DNA of 64,000 bases, from assembly GCA_013399695.1 (NCBI GenBank), contig VXAU01001354.1:1021786-1085785 (forward strand). The letters are read 5' to 3'. Position 1 is the first letter of the stretch. Each line of letters starts with the position of its first letter. Both the position numbers and the translations under genes were made by a program. The notes under the pieces are model-generated. The model was not told where the DNA came from. It made no database searches and saw only the letters and a list, made by a program, of their open reading frames with translations. Positions 1-10,830 of the stretch are shown piece after piece. This DNA is from Formicarius rufipectus (Eukaryota; Chordata; Aves; Passeriformes; Formicariidae).

Positions 1-1614
1 AGTTGTAAACGCTTCAGTCCAAATATTTAATATCCATAAAAGAGAGAAAGACCATGTGAACTGTGAGGCCATAGAGGGACATTTGCAGAGATATTTTAGC
101 AAAACTCAAGAATCTGCTGCCTCCATTCTGTGGCCCTGATCTACAACCAAGAAAAAAAAAAAAAAGGCAAAGGGTTGATTAAAAGGCACCTGAACTGGGA
201 AAAGACTGTTCTTATTGTGGTACTGTTGTCATCTAAGTTACTTTTTACCTTCCCACACACGAGAAGCAATTGTTTCAACAATTTGCTAGACTCCCCATTC
301 TGTATCTGTAGACTGGTTCTTACCTACTGCACAGAAATTATGTGAACAAAGTGAAAAATTATTAAGAACTGAGAAATGCTGACATACTAAAATGGCAGAA
401 GACTTATAACTGGCTTACATAAGACGAAAAAAGGCATTAACTTACACTGAAGAAAATCAGAGTGATTATTGACCTAGAAATGTTGCATTCTCAGCAGCAC
501 CCCAAAGGCTCTAGTCTGTGTCTTGCAGCGCTGTGTCTCCCATGTCTCCTCCCTCCTCTTCCATTACAAAACCTGACATTGCATTAATGCTCCCCCAGCT
601 ACCAATAAAGAAAAAGCTATACTGCTGGCTGTGAAATTTCTATAACTTTGATTACCTACAACAGCTCTTCCTTGCTTTGATAGGAAACAGTACACAGGAA
701 AGCTATCTAATATGCTGCGTAAATGCAGCTTCTACTAAGCACATTACTTAAGGTGTTCAGAGTTCACACCTGCTGTCCTTGAAGAAATCACCCCCTTCCC
801 GGGAATATGCAAGGACATACTGTCCTGATGTATAACAGCACAAAAATAAAAACAGAATCAAGCCCAGGGATATCTCTCAACCAAATTAAGGGAAGAAAGG
901 AAAAATAAAAGTCACCCTGGCACACCTCATGCTATGAGCACAGACTATAAGAAAACCCATGGACATAAAGGTGTCCTACCATGTTTCTTTTCTGAGGAAA
1001 AGCCTGCAATAAACAGACCTTCCTACCTTTCTGCACAGATCCACAGATATCACAACAGGAACAAAAAAGCATTTTCATTGAAGTGCCTTTCGTCTTTGCC
1101 TCTTAAGAATGATTTATTTCTCTTTCATTTTATGCAAGAACTGTATATTTGGAGACCTAATACGTGCATCTGTAAGGCATCCAAGATTTCTTGTGTAATC
1201 CCAAAGGGAAAATATACTGATCCTATCACTTTTGTACTGCATCACAGGGCACAGAAGAGAAAAGTCAATAAAAAGCATCAGAGCACAAAAAGGCAAGCTT
1301 TAATCAATATCTGATCTTGATATGGCCTGTCTGGTAAAGAAAAATCATTTAAGACTTAAATTTACTTCCTTGTGCACTCTGCTTACACAGTGAAAAAAAT
1401 TCCTAGTTTATTCCTTTATCTTGACTTCTTTTACCCTTTTCCTTTTCTTTATCTGAGAAAGCAAGCAAATATTTTGATACTGGGTCAATTAACCTGGCAG
1501 AATTAGGCAAGCTGTCAGGCTTCCATCTTCTGCAAGGCAAATGCTGTTATGCCTCCCCAAGTCACTGCCTGCCAGCTATTCAAAGTCACTACAATGAAAA
1601 ATTGCTTGTTCCTT
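1..1614. other. unannotated AT-rich non-coding DNA
   Basis: No gene, RNA or recognised repeat is seen here. A 126-codon plus-strand frame at 934-1314 and a 60-codon antisense frame over it resemble no family I know and have no supporting signals, so they are treated as chance. A short A run sits near 152-166. The stretch ends at an assembly gap. Confidence 0.6.
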
Positions 1615-1640
1615 NNNNNNNNNNNNNNNNNNNNNNNNNN
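1615..1640. other. assembly gap (26 N)
   Basis: Twenty-six consecutive N bases. The sequence resumes nine bases before a run of 21 A (1649-1669), so the gap probably reflects failure to read through a homopolymer. The real size of the missing sequence cannot be known from the window. Confidence 0.98.
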
Positions 1641-1648
1641 GATAAAGG

Positions 1649-1669
1649 AAAAAAAAAAAAAAAAAAAAA
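1649..1669. repeat. poly(A) homopolymer beside the gap
   Basis: A run of 21 A directly downstream of the N gap. It could be the tail of a retroposed sequence hidden in the gap or simple slippage. No retroposon body is visible on either side, so simple slippage is the default reading. Confidence 0.85.
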
Positions 1670-4600
1670 GTCAAACCAGCATATCTTAGCAATTCCATCC
1701 TTATCCAGAGAAAACATTATAAATCAGGTACAGGTATGAAAACAAAAAAATAGCTACAAAAAAGTATTTTTTTTTTAAATTACAATTTCATTGTTTATTC
1801 TTTTAATTAACAGTGTAGTGCTTGGCTAAGTGCAAATCTCCCTGACAGTTTCTTCTTAGAGATTCATCCTAACACAGATAATCACACTCTGAAAATAAGG
1901 TATAAGGTATCACTCAGTGAGTTTAGAGATAATTTAATAATTTTGACCTAAGCACCTCACTATCAAGCAGTAAGAAGTCAGATAATTGCTAACAAAAAGT
2001 TGCTGAAGAATGATAGGCACACACTTTGGTGTGAATGACTTCCTTTTACTGCGAAGTTTGACCCTGCTGTTAATACATCATTTGGTGACTGTAAAACTTT
2101 TCTTTACTCTTTATAATATCTTTTAAATTTTGCAATGGCTTTTGTTAGAATTGACACATTTTTGCATTTTTAATGCCTTTCTACTTTGCCATTTCAGTTG
2201 TGTGTAAACCCAGCTGTGTGCACCCTTTGTAGATGTTTGAAGTCTTTCTACATATTTTAAATATTTAAATTTCACTTTGTCTTTAAACCATAGCTGTTTA
2301 TTTTTTCAATCCATTGCACATTCATTTGCCACACTGTCTTCTGAGTGACCAAGATGTGAATATTTCATTCCATATATGAATATGTAGATTGCAGTCATGT
2401 CAACCAAGTTTTAATCTAAGTGTAAGTTGCAACACAATGGTTACTTAATAAATTTCTGAGTACCTAATGAGAGCATCCATCTTTCTGGACAAAAAGCTGA
2501 ACTATTTCCAGCAAAGGTACAAGGAATAATACATGAAAAATTATCAAGAGCAAAGAACATGCAATGATTTTGCAGTGGGGTTTATCATGAGATTTTTGTC
2601 CATACTGAGGTTTCCAAGCTGTTTCAGGTATCTTAAAGTCAGAAATAGCACATAATTTGCAAAATACCAGACAAATAATATAACCCTTACAAAAAGTAAC
2701 AAAATTATTTTCCTTTTATTCTCTGTTCCTCCATTTGTGAAACACTTCAGCAGTCTATATAAATGACCATCTGAGAAGGCTAAGTGATTTTTAAAAGTAA
2801 ATGAAGTACAATATCAGGATATTTCAGCAGCATTCTTACACATTGTTATCCTACAGGTGTTGCTCAGCAATCCATTTGTCAAAGTTGGACCCTGCCAGCA
2901 CCCCTGCAGGTAATACTCATTCCCACCCACTCTACCACCAAACTCAAGGAGTTGAGAGGACTGAAAGCAAATTGTGCCAGTAAAAAAATAGAGGGGGAAA
3001 AAATGGCCTTTCGCATGTTCTTTACAACTTGTCATGCTGCCCTAACTGATGATTGTTGAACACGTGGTGAATATGACAAGAGATATAAGTTTTCAGACAA
3101 ACAATAATGGCCAAATCAGAAAATTTATTTAAGACTGACTTTTCAAGAGCTTCATTTTCTGTATTTACAAATACATTACTGCCCTGTTTGCCTTTTCCTC
3201 CAAAGGGTTTTTCAGTCCTATTTTTTTCTGTCTAATTGCCAAATTCTGCTTGTTCACATGAAACTTGAAGGCTGATCAGAAAGGAACTACATTCTCTGAA
3301 ATGAATGTGCATTGCCAGGAAACAAAACTCTACACTAAATGCACATTAAATTCGCAAAGGTAAATATGCAAAAGTTAACAAATACCAGAATTACATGCCT
3401 CTGAAGTTTTTTCTCAGCTCTCCTGTGCACTACCAATGATATTTTAATTTCTTGATTGTTTGTTTTCTCATCTAATCTTTTTGTTCCTACTGGTGGTCTT
3501 TAATGTAGTTAAAATTGCCTTCTCTGTACTGGTCTTAATAGCTTATTTGTAGTACTATATCTTCAACACAAGTACATCACCACTGTTCTCTTAACTTCTG
3601 AATTAGGGCACCACACATCACCAGAGACTACAGACCAAGTTTCTTTATGCTTGAAAACTGGCACATCTACATAGTCATTAACCTAACCTCATCCAAAATG
3701 TTCCTTTTTGCTCCTTAATCATTCTAGTTGCTCAGCTGTAAAACCTACCACAGAAACAAATATAACTGTGGGACAGGGTCTCTCATATCTCTGCTCCGTG
3801 ATTGCTGCTCTGAACTGAAACGTAGGTCTTGGAGTACCAGCAAAGCCCATGTTAAGACTGACCCCTCAGCATCAGACTGAGAAACAACCTATACCAGCAC
3901 TTTGCTGTACTGCTTAAAATTACAGATCTCTATCTGCTTCCTTGCCAATCCCAGTGAGTATTAGACTATGTGGTCCTTTCCTATACAAAAGTAATTCCAT
4001 ACCTTTGATCACGTTCTCTTCACTGTACATTTTTGCAGCTCCAGTTCATAGAATTCAAGGTACGCGTGCTCCACAGATTTAGAAAATGTCAATTATTGTA
4101 TTCTTTTTTATTTTAGTTCTTCCCTTGTAATTCTTAATATAGTTTGCACTTTGCTATTGAAACCACAACTGACACTTTTATAGAACAATAACTATTATTA
4201 GATCTCTTCATCATTCATTCTGCAGTCAATACTGAGATATTTCTGCACATCTTCATTTTCAATTACCTTGACTACCTGTTTTCCATGTTGTTTTAAAAAC
4301 ACTCCATACAGCACAGAACTTCATGTCTCTCCAGTAGTAGCACTCCACTGAGAAAACTAGACTTTACTTCTACTTTGTTTCCTACTCAATATTGACATTA
4401 GTTACCATAATATCCTTACTGTATATTGGGAGGTCATCGGTGTTCCCAGGATGCCCTAAGTACACTCTTGTAACAGCATGTTGAGCATTATAGTACCTGA
4501 ACCTTTATGGGTTGGTGGATGTTTTTTTCCCCCTTTCCTGTTTTCCCTTTCCATGACAGCCTAAAATTCTACTTCCTGTGGCAGTGAGAAATGCCTATGG

Positions 4601-5356
4601 ATTTATAATATACTATATTTAGTATATATAATAATGCCTCTCATTTTTGTAGTTCTAGAGAAATAACTTCTATAAACTAACTCTGCTAATTTCATAGGAA
4701 TTATGCCTTATACGACATTTGTTCCACTGCCATATCAAAAAAAAAGCATAAAAAAATATATATTCTTCTTTGTAAATGTTAAGTGCATGGCCCCTTAGGC
4801 TTCAATAAAAATAAATTGTTATGCACTTTACTACCAGACTTCTTGCCCACTGGAGTACAATTAGCAACCTTTCTCTGGCACAAAAATTAGAAGGAAAACA
4901 TCTCTGTCTACTGCATACTTACAATATACAGTTTGCATCAATGTGTCAATATCAGTGAAGAAAAATAGTTTTGCTGTCAAGAAAATTCAGCCTTTCAGGG
5001 CCAAAGCCAAAACTCTTAATATTAATGGAGCTCATCCAGCCTTCTGTCAGAAACATGGGTTTGAACCGGTTACGCTGTCTAGACTTCTCCTTCAGTCATG
5101 AGTTTTTTAGGTTAAAAACTTCCTTTGTGAATATTTTTACAAACAAGCTAAAAATTTCAAAAGCACTTATGTGACCTAAAAGACCAGTTCTCATTTTAAA
5201 AAAATGAATCATGTAAATGTCTAACTATCATTGACTTTCGGTGCAATGGTGAGTTTCAAACGCATTTAAGTATGTTAACCTTTTGAAAAGGAGTTCTGTG
5301 GTTCTAAACTCTCTTCCAGATCCTTCCAAAAACAATGGTAAGTCAAACATGTTATA
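1670..5356. other. unannotated AT-rich non-coding DNA
   Basis: About 3.7 kb without a recognised gene or interspersed repeat. The longest open frames are about 60-73 codons and look random. A small AT-rich hairpin is present at 4608-4627 (8-base arms, 4-base loop). Short A runs near 4738-4760 are simple sequence. Confidence 0.6.
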
Positions 5357-5919
5357 GCCCTAGTCTCACTTATTCATGCATTAAGGCATCAATGGGGAAA
5401 TAAAGTCAAAACCAATGCATCAGACCATGATCATGATAAATACCAGACCATGATAAATAAAGCTTTGCAGAATTGGTTCTGTGTCACACTGGATAATTGC
5501 ACAGAGTTAACACCCAGTGCATATGCAGGTAAAGTTCTGGGGGCATGCTTTCTTGTAACTTTTCTCTCTTTGTTAGGTAAAAAAGTTAACTAAAAAAACC
5601 TGATGTTATTCCTCTTGAATCCTTTTGTAAAAAACATTATTTTCTGACAGTAAAAACATTGTGTTGTCATAACTGTAAGTTGAGATCTTTAGGACCAAGA
5701 CCTGAACCAAGAGATGTTTTAGCTCATACTACTCCTCACTAATCTACCTTGTTGAGAAGAAGTGGCAGTATAAAGCACACCACGGAAAATAATTTTTAAA
5801 TCTTTTAACTCTCTCATTGGAACCGATTGAAAGAAAATATTTGATAGCTATACAGCTGAGATGGATTTTTTTAAAATTTCAGAGAAAAGAAGAGGATAAA
5901 ATGGAACAGGGAAAAAACT
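5357..5919 (+). repeat. direct duplication, copy 1 (probable assembly artefact)
   Basis: This 563-base block recurs almost exactly at 5944-6505. By eye only three differences separate the copies: one A/G difference (cacACtgg versus cacGCtgg), one base of length in an A run before GTTAAC, and one C/T difference (aaCCgatt versus aaCTgatt). Copy 1 ends directly against a single N at 5920, just before the point where copy 2 runs on into a CAAA microsatellite. That is how two allelic contig ends that failed to merge look. A real recent tandem duplication cannot be excluded from sequence alone. Confidence 0.9.
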
Positions 5920-5920
5920 N
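5920..5920. other. single-N contig join
   Basis: One N placed exactly at the end of duplicate copy 1, followed by 23 unrelated bases before copy 2 starts. A one-base gap is typical of a scaffolder joining contigs whose estimated gap is zero or negative. Confidence 0.85.
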
Positions 5921-5943
5921 TAAATTCAGAATTGACTGCCACA

Positions 5944-6505
5944 GCCCTAGTCTCACTTATTCATGCATTAAGGCATCAATGGGGAAATAAAGTCAAAACC
6001 AATGCATCAGACCATGATCATGATAAATACCAGACCATGATAAATAAAGCTTTGCAGAATTGGTTCTGTGTCACGCTGGATAATTGCACAGAGTTAACAC
6101 CCAGTGCATATGCAGGTAAAGTTCTGGGGGCATGCTTTCTTGTAACTTTTCTCTCTTTGTTAGGTAAAAAGTTAACTAAAAAAACCTGATGTTATTCCTC
6201 TTGAATCCTTTTGTAAAAAACATTATTTTCTGACAGTAAAAACATTGTGTTGTCATAACTGTAAGTTGAGATCTTTAGGACCAAGACCTGAACCAAGAGA
6301 TGTTTTAGCTCATACTACTCCTCACTAATCTACCTTGTTGAGAAGAAGTGGCAGTATAAAGCACACCACGGAAAATAATTTTTAAATCTTTTAACTCTCT
6401 CATTGGAACTGATTGAAAGAAAATATTTGATAGCTATACAGCTGAGATGGATTTTTTTAAAATTTCAGAGAAAAGAAGAGGATAAAATGGAACAGGGAAA
6501 AAACT
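5944..6505 (+). repeat. direct duplication, copy 2 (probable assembly artefact)
   Basis: Second copy of the block at 5357-5919, 562 bases, with three visible differences. It runs on without a break into the CAAA microsatellite at about 6511-6541, so this is probably the copy that continues into the true downstream sequence. The short open frames inside (5932-6189 and 6403-6633) are chance frames; a protein predicted from them should not be trusted. Confidence 0.9.
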
Positions 6506-6510
6506 CACCA

Positions 6511-6545
6511 ATGAAACAAACAAACAAAAAACAAACAAACAAATT
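6511..6545. repeat. imperfect (CAAA)n microsatellite
   Basis: Repeated CAAA units with one interruption of extra A. It lies immediately after the end of the duplicated block, where copy 1 was cut off, which suggests the tract caused the assembly break. Confidence 0.85.
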
Positions 6546-9500
6546 AATAGTAATATATCCTATACATCTTGACTACAACCATCATCATATACCCAAGAGT
6601 TTCAGGAAAGCTTATGGGGAAAAATTGCCATAGAAATGACATCACAAGTCAGAGGAGAAAATTAACCTTATACTTCAGAATGTCATTTTAGAATTAGTTG
6701 TTCTCTGTTATAAGATGTGAATTCATTCTTGGGATTCCTTTAGTGGATTTGTTGATATAATTATCAGTATACAGATTAACATGAGCATATGTGAATTAGA
6801 GTGAACTTAAACATACCCAAAATTCAGATTTCTTTTTCAGGTAGTTGAATGAATTTGGCCCAAAAATAACTTATTATTAAGCCATGAGGGTCTAACCACC
6901 AACACATCCTTTTCCTTACACTTCAGCTAGTCTTTAAAATGGTACCTGATAATACTTGGCAACAGTACCACAATGGTCGTATCTTTAGAGAGAATTTGCA
7001 CCAGCAACACACTGATAAAGTTAATGAAATTAAAAATGATTAATAGATGTTTCAATGATATTTCGATAATTATTAATATTGCAACAAAAACTGAATACAA
7101 TATGCTTATAGGGTATAAAAAAGTATATATAAAATACTAGTAGAAGCAAATTATCATCATTTCGCTCTGGGAGATTTCAGTGTGTTGTTTACAGATGTTT
7201 TAAGCAGTGATATTCAAATTATTTTGCATATAGGACATCTTTTAAAAAGGAAATCTCTCATCTTAAAAAGACTTGGGGTGGTGATAATTTGCTACCCAGA
7301 AAGGCCAGCACTGTGGCTTTGCAACACAGATTCGAATTCTCAGACCCTTTGTGAAAATCAGTATCATTCATCAAAGGACACTTGTTTACCAGCTATTACA
7401 AGACCTATGACAAATTTTCTATGGTTTGTAGGAAGGAAGTCCCTGGCTATGCCCTGCATTAAAAATTCATTTTTCTTAAATCAGGCCTGTCTCAGACTTC
7501 ACAAACTTGATACAATGCAGAGGGGAAAAAAAACAAACAGAAAAAAAGCCTCTGCTATGCTTCACCTGGTAGAAAACTGTGCAATGTAAACCAAGTTAGA
7601 AGAAAGAGGCCAAAAAGTACCTGTCTACCACACTGTTCACGAGTGCTAACAGGGCAAGTGCATGTTGGCACCTCAGCTTCTAGATTTGCACCATCCAAAC
7701 AGAGATGACTGGCAGGAATTTTTGGCATTCTCTTCCACCTTCTCCTTCTGAAAGGACAGGTGGAATGAGTGAATTCTCATGTTTCCAAGGGAGAAGAGAA
7801 CAAAATCCCTCCATCAATACATGCAAAAAGTAAGTATGAGCCCTTTCCAAAGGCATTTGAGCTCCATTAGCAAAAGTGTATTGCAGATCTGAGGGACAAA
7901 GAGGGAAAGTTGCCCATGTCAATCCTACGAGCAATGCCAAAAAAAATGGGACAGCCTAAGAAACAAAGAGCATTGCCTCTTTGTGCATCCTATATTGCAA
8001 CAGAAATAATGACTTTGCTGCCTCTTGGCAGAACCCCATACTATATTAAAAAAAAAATATATATAACAGTTTTCAGCCACCGTTTTCTTTTTTTTCCAGT
8101 TTGACAAATAGGCATTAAATAAAAATTACCACTGCTTAGACTCAGAAATAATGCCTGTGGGTATATGGAAGAAATGACACTAACCATTTGTAGGCAGTGT
8201 CAGTCAATTCTCAACTGTCGCCACTTCTCATTATTTGGCAAGATGAGAATCACAACAGATACCAATAACCAATTCAAGCAGACATAGAGACAACAGCGGT
8301 CTCTCATCTGTCATTTTATGCTGCTTGTAAGCTAAAAAAAAAAAATTAAAAAAAAAATAAAAACTCCTCAATTATATCCTTAGGAAACTTCATATTCAAC
8401 AGCTATGCTGTCTGGATAACACACATTTTAAAAAACATCAGGTATACCCTGGAATTACGGAACAATGAACAAGTAAACTCTGGATCTAGTTCCCTGTTGA
8501 AAGCTGTGGGTTGCAACCGGTGGTTTAAAAACTTTGGGGAAACTGAGTGTATTTGGGCAAATGAAATCTATTCGGTTCAGTGGTGTTCATGAACCATGTT
8601 TGTTGCTTGCAAGCATGCTGATGGACGAAGTTTTACTCACAGTAACATTTGGGAGAAGCTTATGTTATTGCCAGTGTGTATGCTTGCACATAAATCTGAA
8701 TGCTAGCATGAGGACACATTTGCAAGACAATCTGTTACAGTTTTCCCAAAGAGAGACCAGAAGCAATGAAAAATAATTTCGATGACCAAGTATACAACTA
8801 GAAGAGCATGCAAGAAGTGCCATTCATGCACAAACAATCCCCAGCAGAAAATATATTAGTTCTCAGAAGCCTAAAGCCACGGTCTTGTCCAGCAGAAAAA
8901 CCTGGTGCCTCATTTGCAATAGCCAGTCATTACTACAAAGACAGAGCAAGGTAACCAAAACTAAGGGTCAGAGAATACAGACAGACTGTCAAATAATCAC
9001 CTACAGAGGAAAAGCGACAGTTTTGGAGAGTGTGAGATGTGAAAGAAAACTAAAATGCAACTCCGTATCTGCGGTAATGGAGATACAACATTGTCAGCTT
9101 TTGCATTTAAACACATAATTTTCCAATGCCAAAACAAAGGACCACTTCTGTTCTCTAGAATGCAGTTTCAATTCCTCACTTCCTTTCTTTGCCTGTGCCT
9201 AAAAACCCCCATGAAAGTAATGCAGATCTGGCATACACATACGATTACAGATTTCCATCAAATTAGCCACAGCAGGCACCACAGGCAAGCTATTGGCATG
9301 CTGCATTGCTTGCCACTGTTCATATTCACTGCAGGATGTGGGCAACGTTCCACCAAAAAGATATTTGTAGTTGGCTTCTTGATAAGAATAAAGTTACTTT
9401 TTGTGATGTCAGTCAGCACTTCAAAATAAAACATTGGACTGTCTTTACACTGTGGAGATGTACTTCATATCTCAACATGGCAAAAAAACACCAGAAATAC

Positions 9501-10015
9501 ATCGTAGCATTTCCTAGACAGTTCTGCAAGTTGCAATGAGCACAAGTCCACATCTCAGCCTCACAACAATCCTTCCTATGGCAATACAGCCATATTTGGA
9601 ACTGATTTCTTTCATGTTCAGCACCGGCTACCTACAGCTACGTAGCCTATAAGCAGAGGTGGGGATGCATATGCAATTCATTGTTTTGCTAGATATTGTC
9701 ATGGTGTCAACATTCTCACAGCAGCAATAACTGCCATTCCTTTTGCCTCTCTGACCTGAGAAGAGATGCACTGCAAGTGCAGGAGGCTTCGCACTGAAAG
9801 AAGCACTGCAGAATGAGAAACATTCATTACTTTACCAGTGATCCCTGGACACCTACTACTGAGAGATGCTGACCACTGTGACAGCCCGTGCTCCTCCTCT
9901 CTAGCTGCTGGCCTATCATGAACTTTGTCTTCTTGCTCTGCCCCATCAGAAATAGTCTAGCCTCACATAAAATAGTATCCCAGATCTTTACACATATAAT
10001 CCCCACAAGTAATTA
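6546..10015. other. unannotated non-coding DNA
   Basis: About 3.5 kb with no recognised gene or interspersed repeat. A 135-codon plus-strand frame at 7182-7589 and a 124-codon frame at 9055-9429 have no recognisable domain and no splice or promoter context. An A-rich tract lies at about 8333-8362. Nothing else is identifiable. Confidence 0.6.
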
Positions 10016-10079
10016 GGTGAGGAATTAGCTGGAAATCAGAAACAGCACTATGACCAATATGATCTCAGGCTAATGCCAA

Positions 10080-10111
10080 TTTATTGTTTACAAAGCTCAT
10101 TGTTTTATACA
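10080..10111 (-). promoter_or_regulatory. LTR core: TATA box and poly(A) signal
   Basis: On the minus strand TATAAAA lies at about 10109-10103 and AATAAA at 10085-10080. With the usual TATA-to-cap distance of 25-30 bases, the start site would fall at about 10075-10080, directly against the AATAAA. Function today is unknown; the call is from layout only. Confidence 0.5.
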
Positions 10112-10112
10112 T

Positions 10113-10418
10113 TTAGAGCATCAGCATCACACGTACATCAAGCGCTGATTGGCTACTACCTACTGTCCGCACATTTTGCTTTATTCTATCATTGGCTAAA
10201 GTTACTTGTTCACACAAACTGCTGTACTTTTGGCACAATTCCTTTGTCATGTAGGCATCTCTTTGTTCATTTATATTTGCAAGTTCAGACATATTTCCCA
10301 TCTGCAGTTTTCTCTCGTATCTTTTGCAAGGTTTTATCACATAGCCGCATTGTCTCACAAACTCAATCTCTAGATTGCTCACACTTACAGCATGCCCTTG
10401 TTCTTGCAAATATCCCAC
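10113..10418 (-). other. 101-codon open frame inside the LTR-like U3 region
   Basis: An intact 101-codon frame runs in the same direction as the LTR and ends just upstream of its TATA box. The residue pattern is polar and charged with several leucine and isoleucine positions that could form a short coiled coil, but I recognise no family. It may be chance, or the remnant of the 3' end of a retroviral reading frame overlapping the LTR. It is described only; no function is assigned. Confidence 0.3.
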
Positions 10419-10830
10419 AATTAGGGACTTGTAACAATTAGGGACATGTTGTATCTTAAAATTAAGCCTCCTCTATGAACACAAAGTATCCTATTGTTCA
10501 CTGTAGTCTTTGACTTTCTTGTGACCATCTCACACCCTTAATCTTGTCTTGCAATCATCAAAGTCAGTTAGGTATCCAGATTGATACACTTGCTCCAGTC
10601 AGTGACATTGTCCCTTGAGTTCCCAAAAGAGACAATCCATCCCCATAATCATACCACATATGTTGCTCAAGCCCTCAATGGATGAGGGTACTAAGCTGGG
10701 GAAATGTGATCATTGCACACACTTGTGGCGTGTTCTGGCTCTGGGTCAGATGCTGGTGCTCCCTGGTGACTTAGCCAACTGACGGGCAGTAGAATGCTGC
10801 AGTGCAACAGGCATGAGTCAAGTTATTAGA

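Larger units (their letters stand above)
10016..10830 (-). mobile_element. endogenous retrovirus LTR-like element (alpharetrovirus-like core)
   Basis: Read on the minus strand, this block has a TATA box (TGTATAAAAC) followed within about 20 bases by ACAATAAATTGGCATT, which contains a canonical AATAAA. In Rous sarcoma-type LTRs the TATA box, an AATAAA lying right at the cap site and a short R region are arranged in the same tight way, with a closely similar string after the signal. The whole block also resembles repeat sequence I recall from bird genomes. No gag, pol or env frame is visible beside it, so it is probably a solo LTR or a fragment. Both ends are approximate. I looked for TG...CA termini with matching 4-6 base target duplications and found no convincing pair. 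The exact family name is unknown. Confidence 0.5.

Noticed and set aside
934..1314. 126-codon plus-strand open frame
   Set aside because: No recognisable domain, no splice or promoter context, and an antisense frame overlaps it. Length is within chance for AT-rich DNA of this size.
5932..6633. Open frames inside and after the duplicated block
   Set aside because: Short, with one starting in the sequence between the N and copy 2. Position in a probable assembly artefact makes them unreliable.
7182..7589. 135-codon plus-strand open frame
   Set aside because: Low-information peptide with no known motif and no conserved signals. Treated as chance.
10007..10828. AAGTAATTAG and AAGTTATTAG as a target-site duplication around the LTR-like block
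   Set aside because: Ten bases with a mismatch is unlike the 4-6 base perfect duplications of ERVs, and adjoining TG...CA termini are not in the right place.
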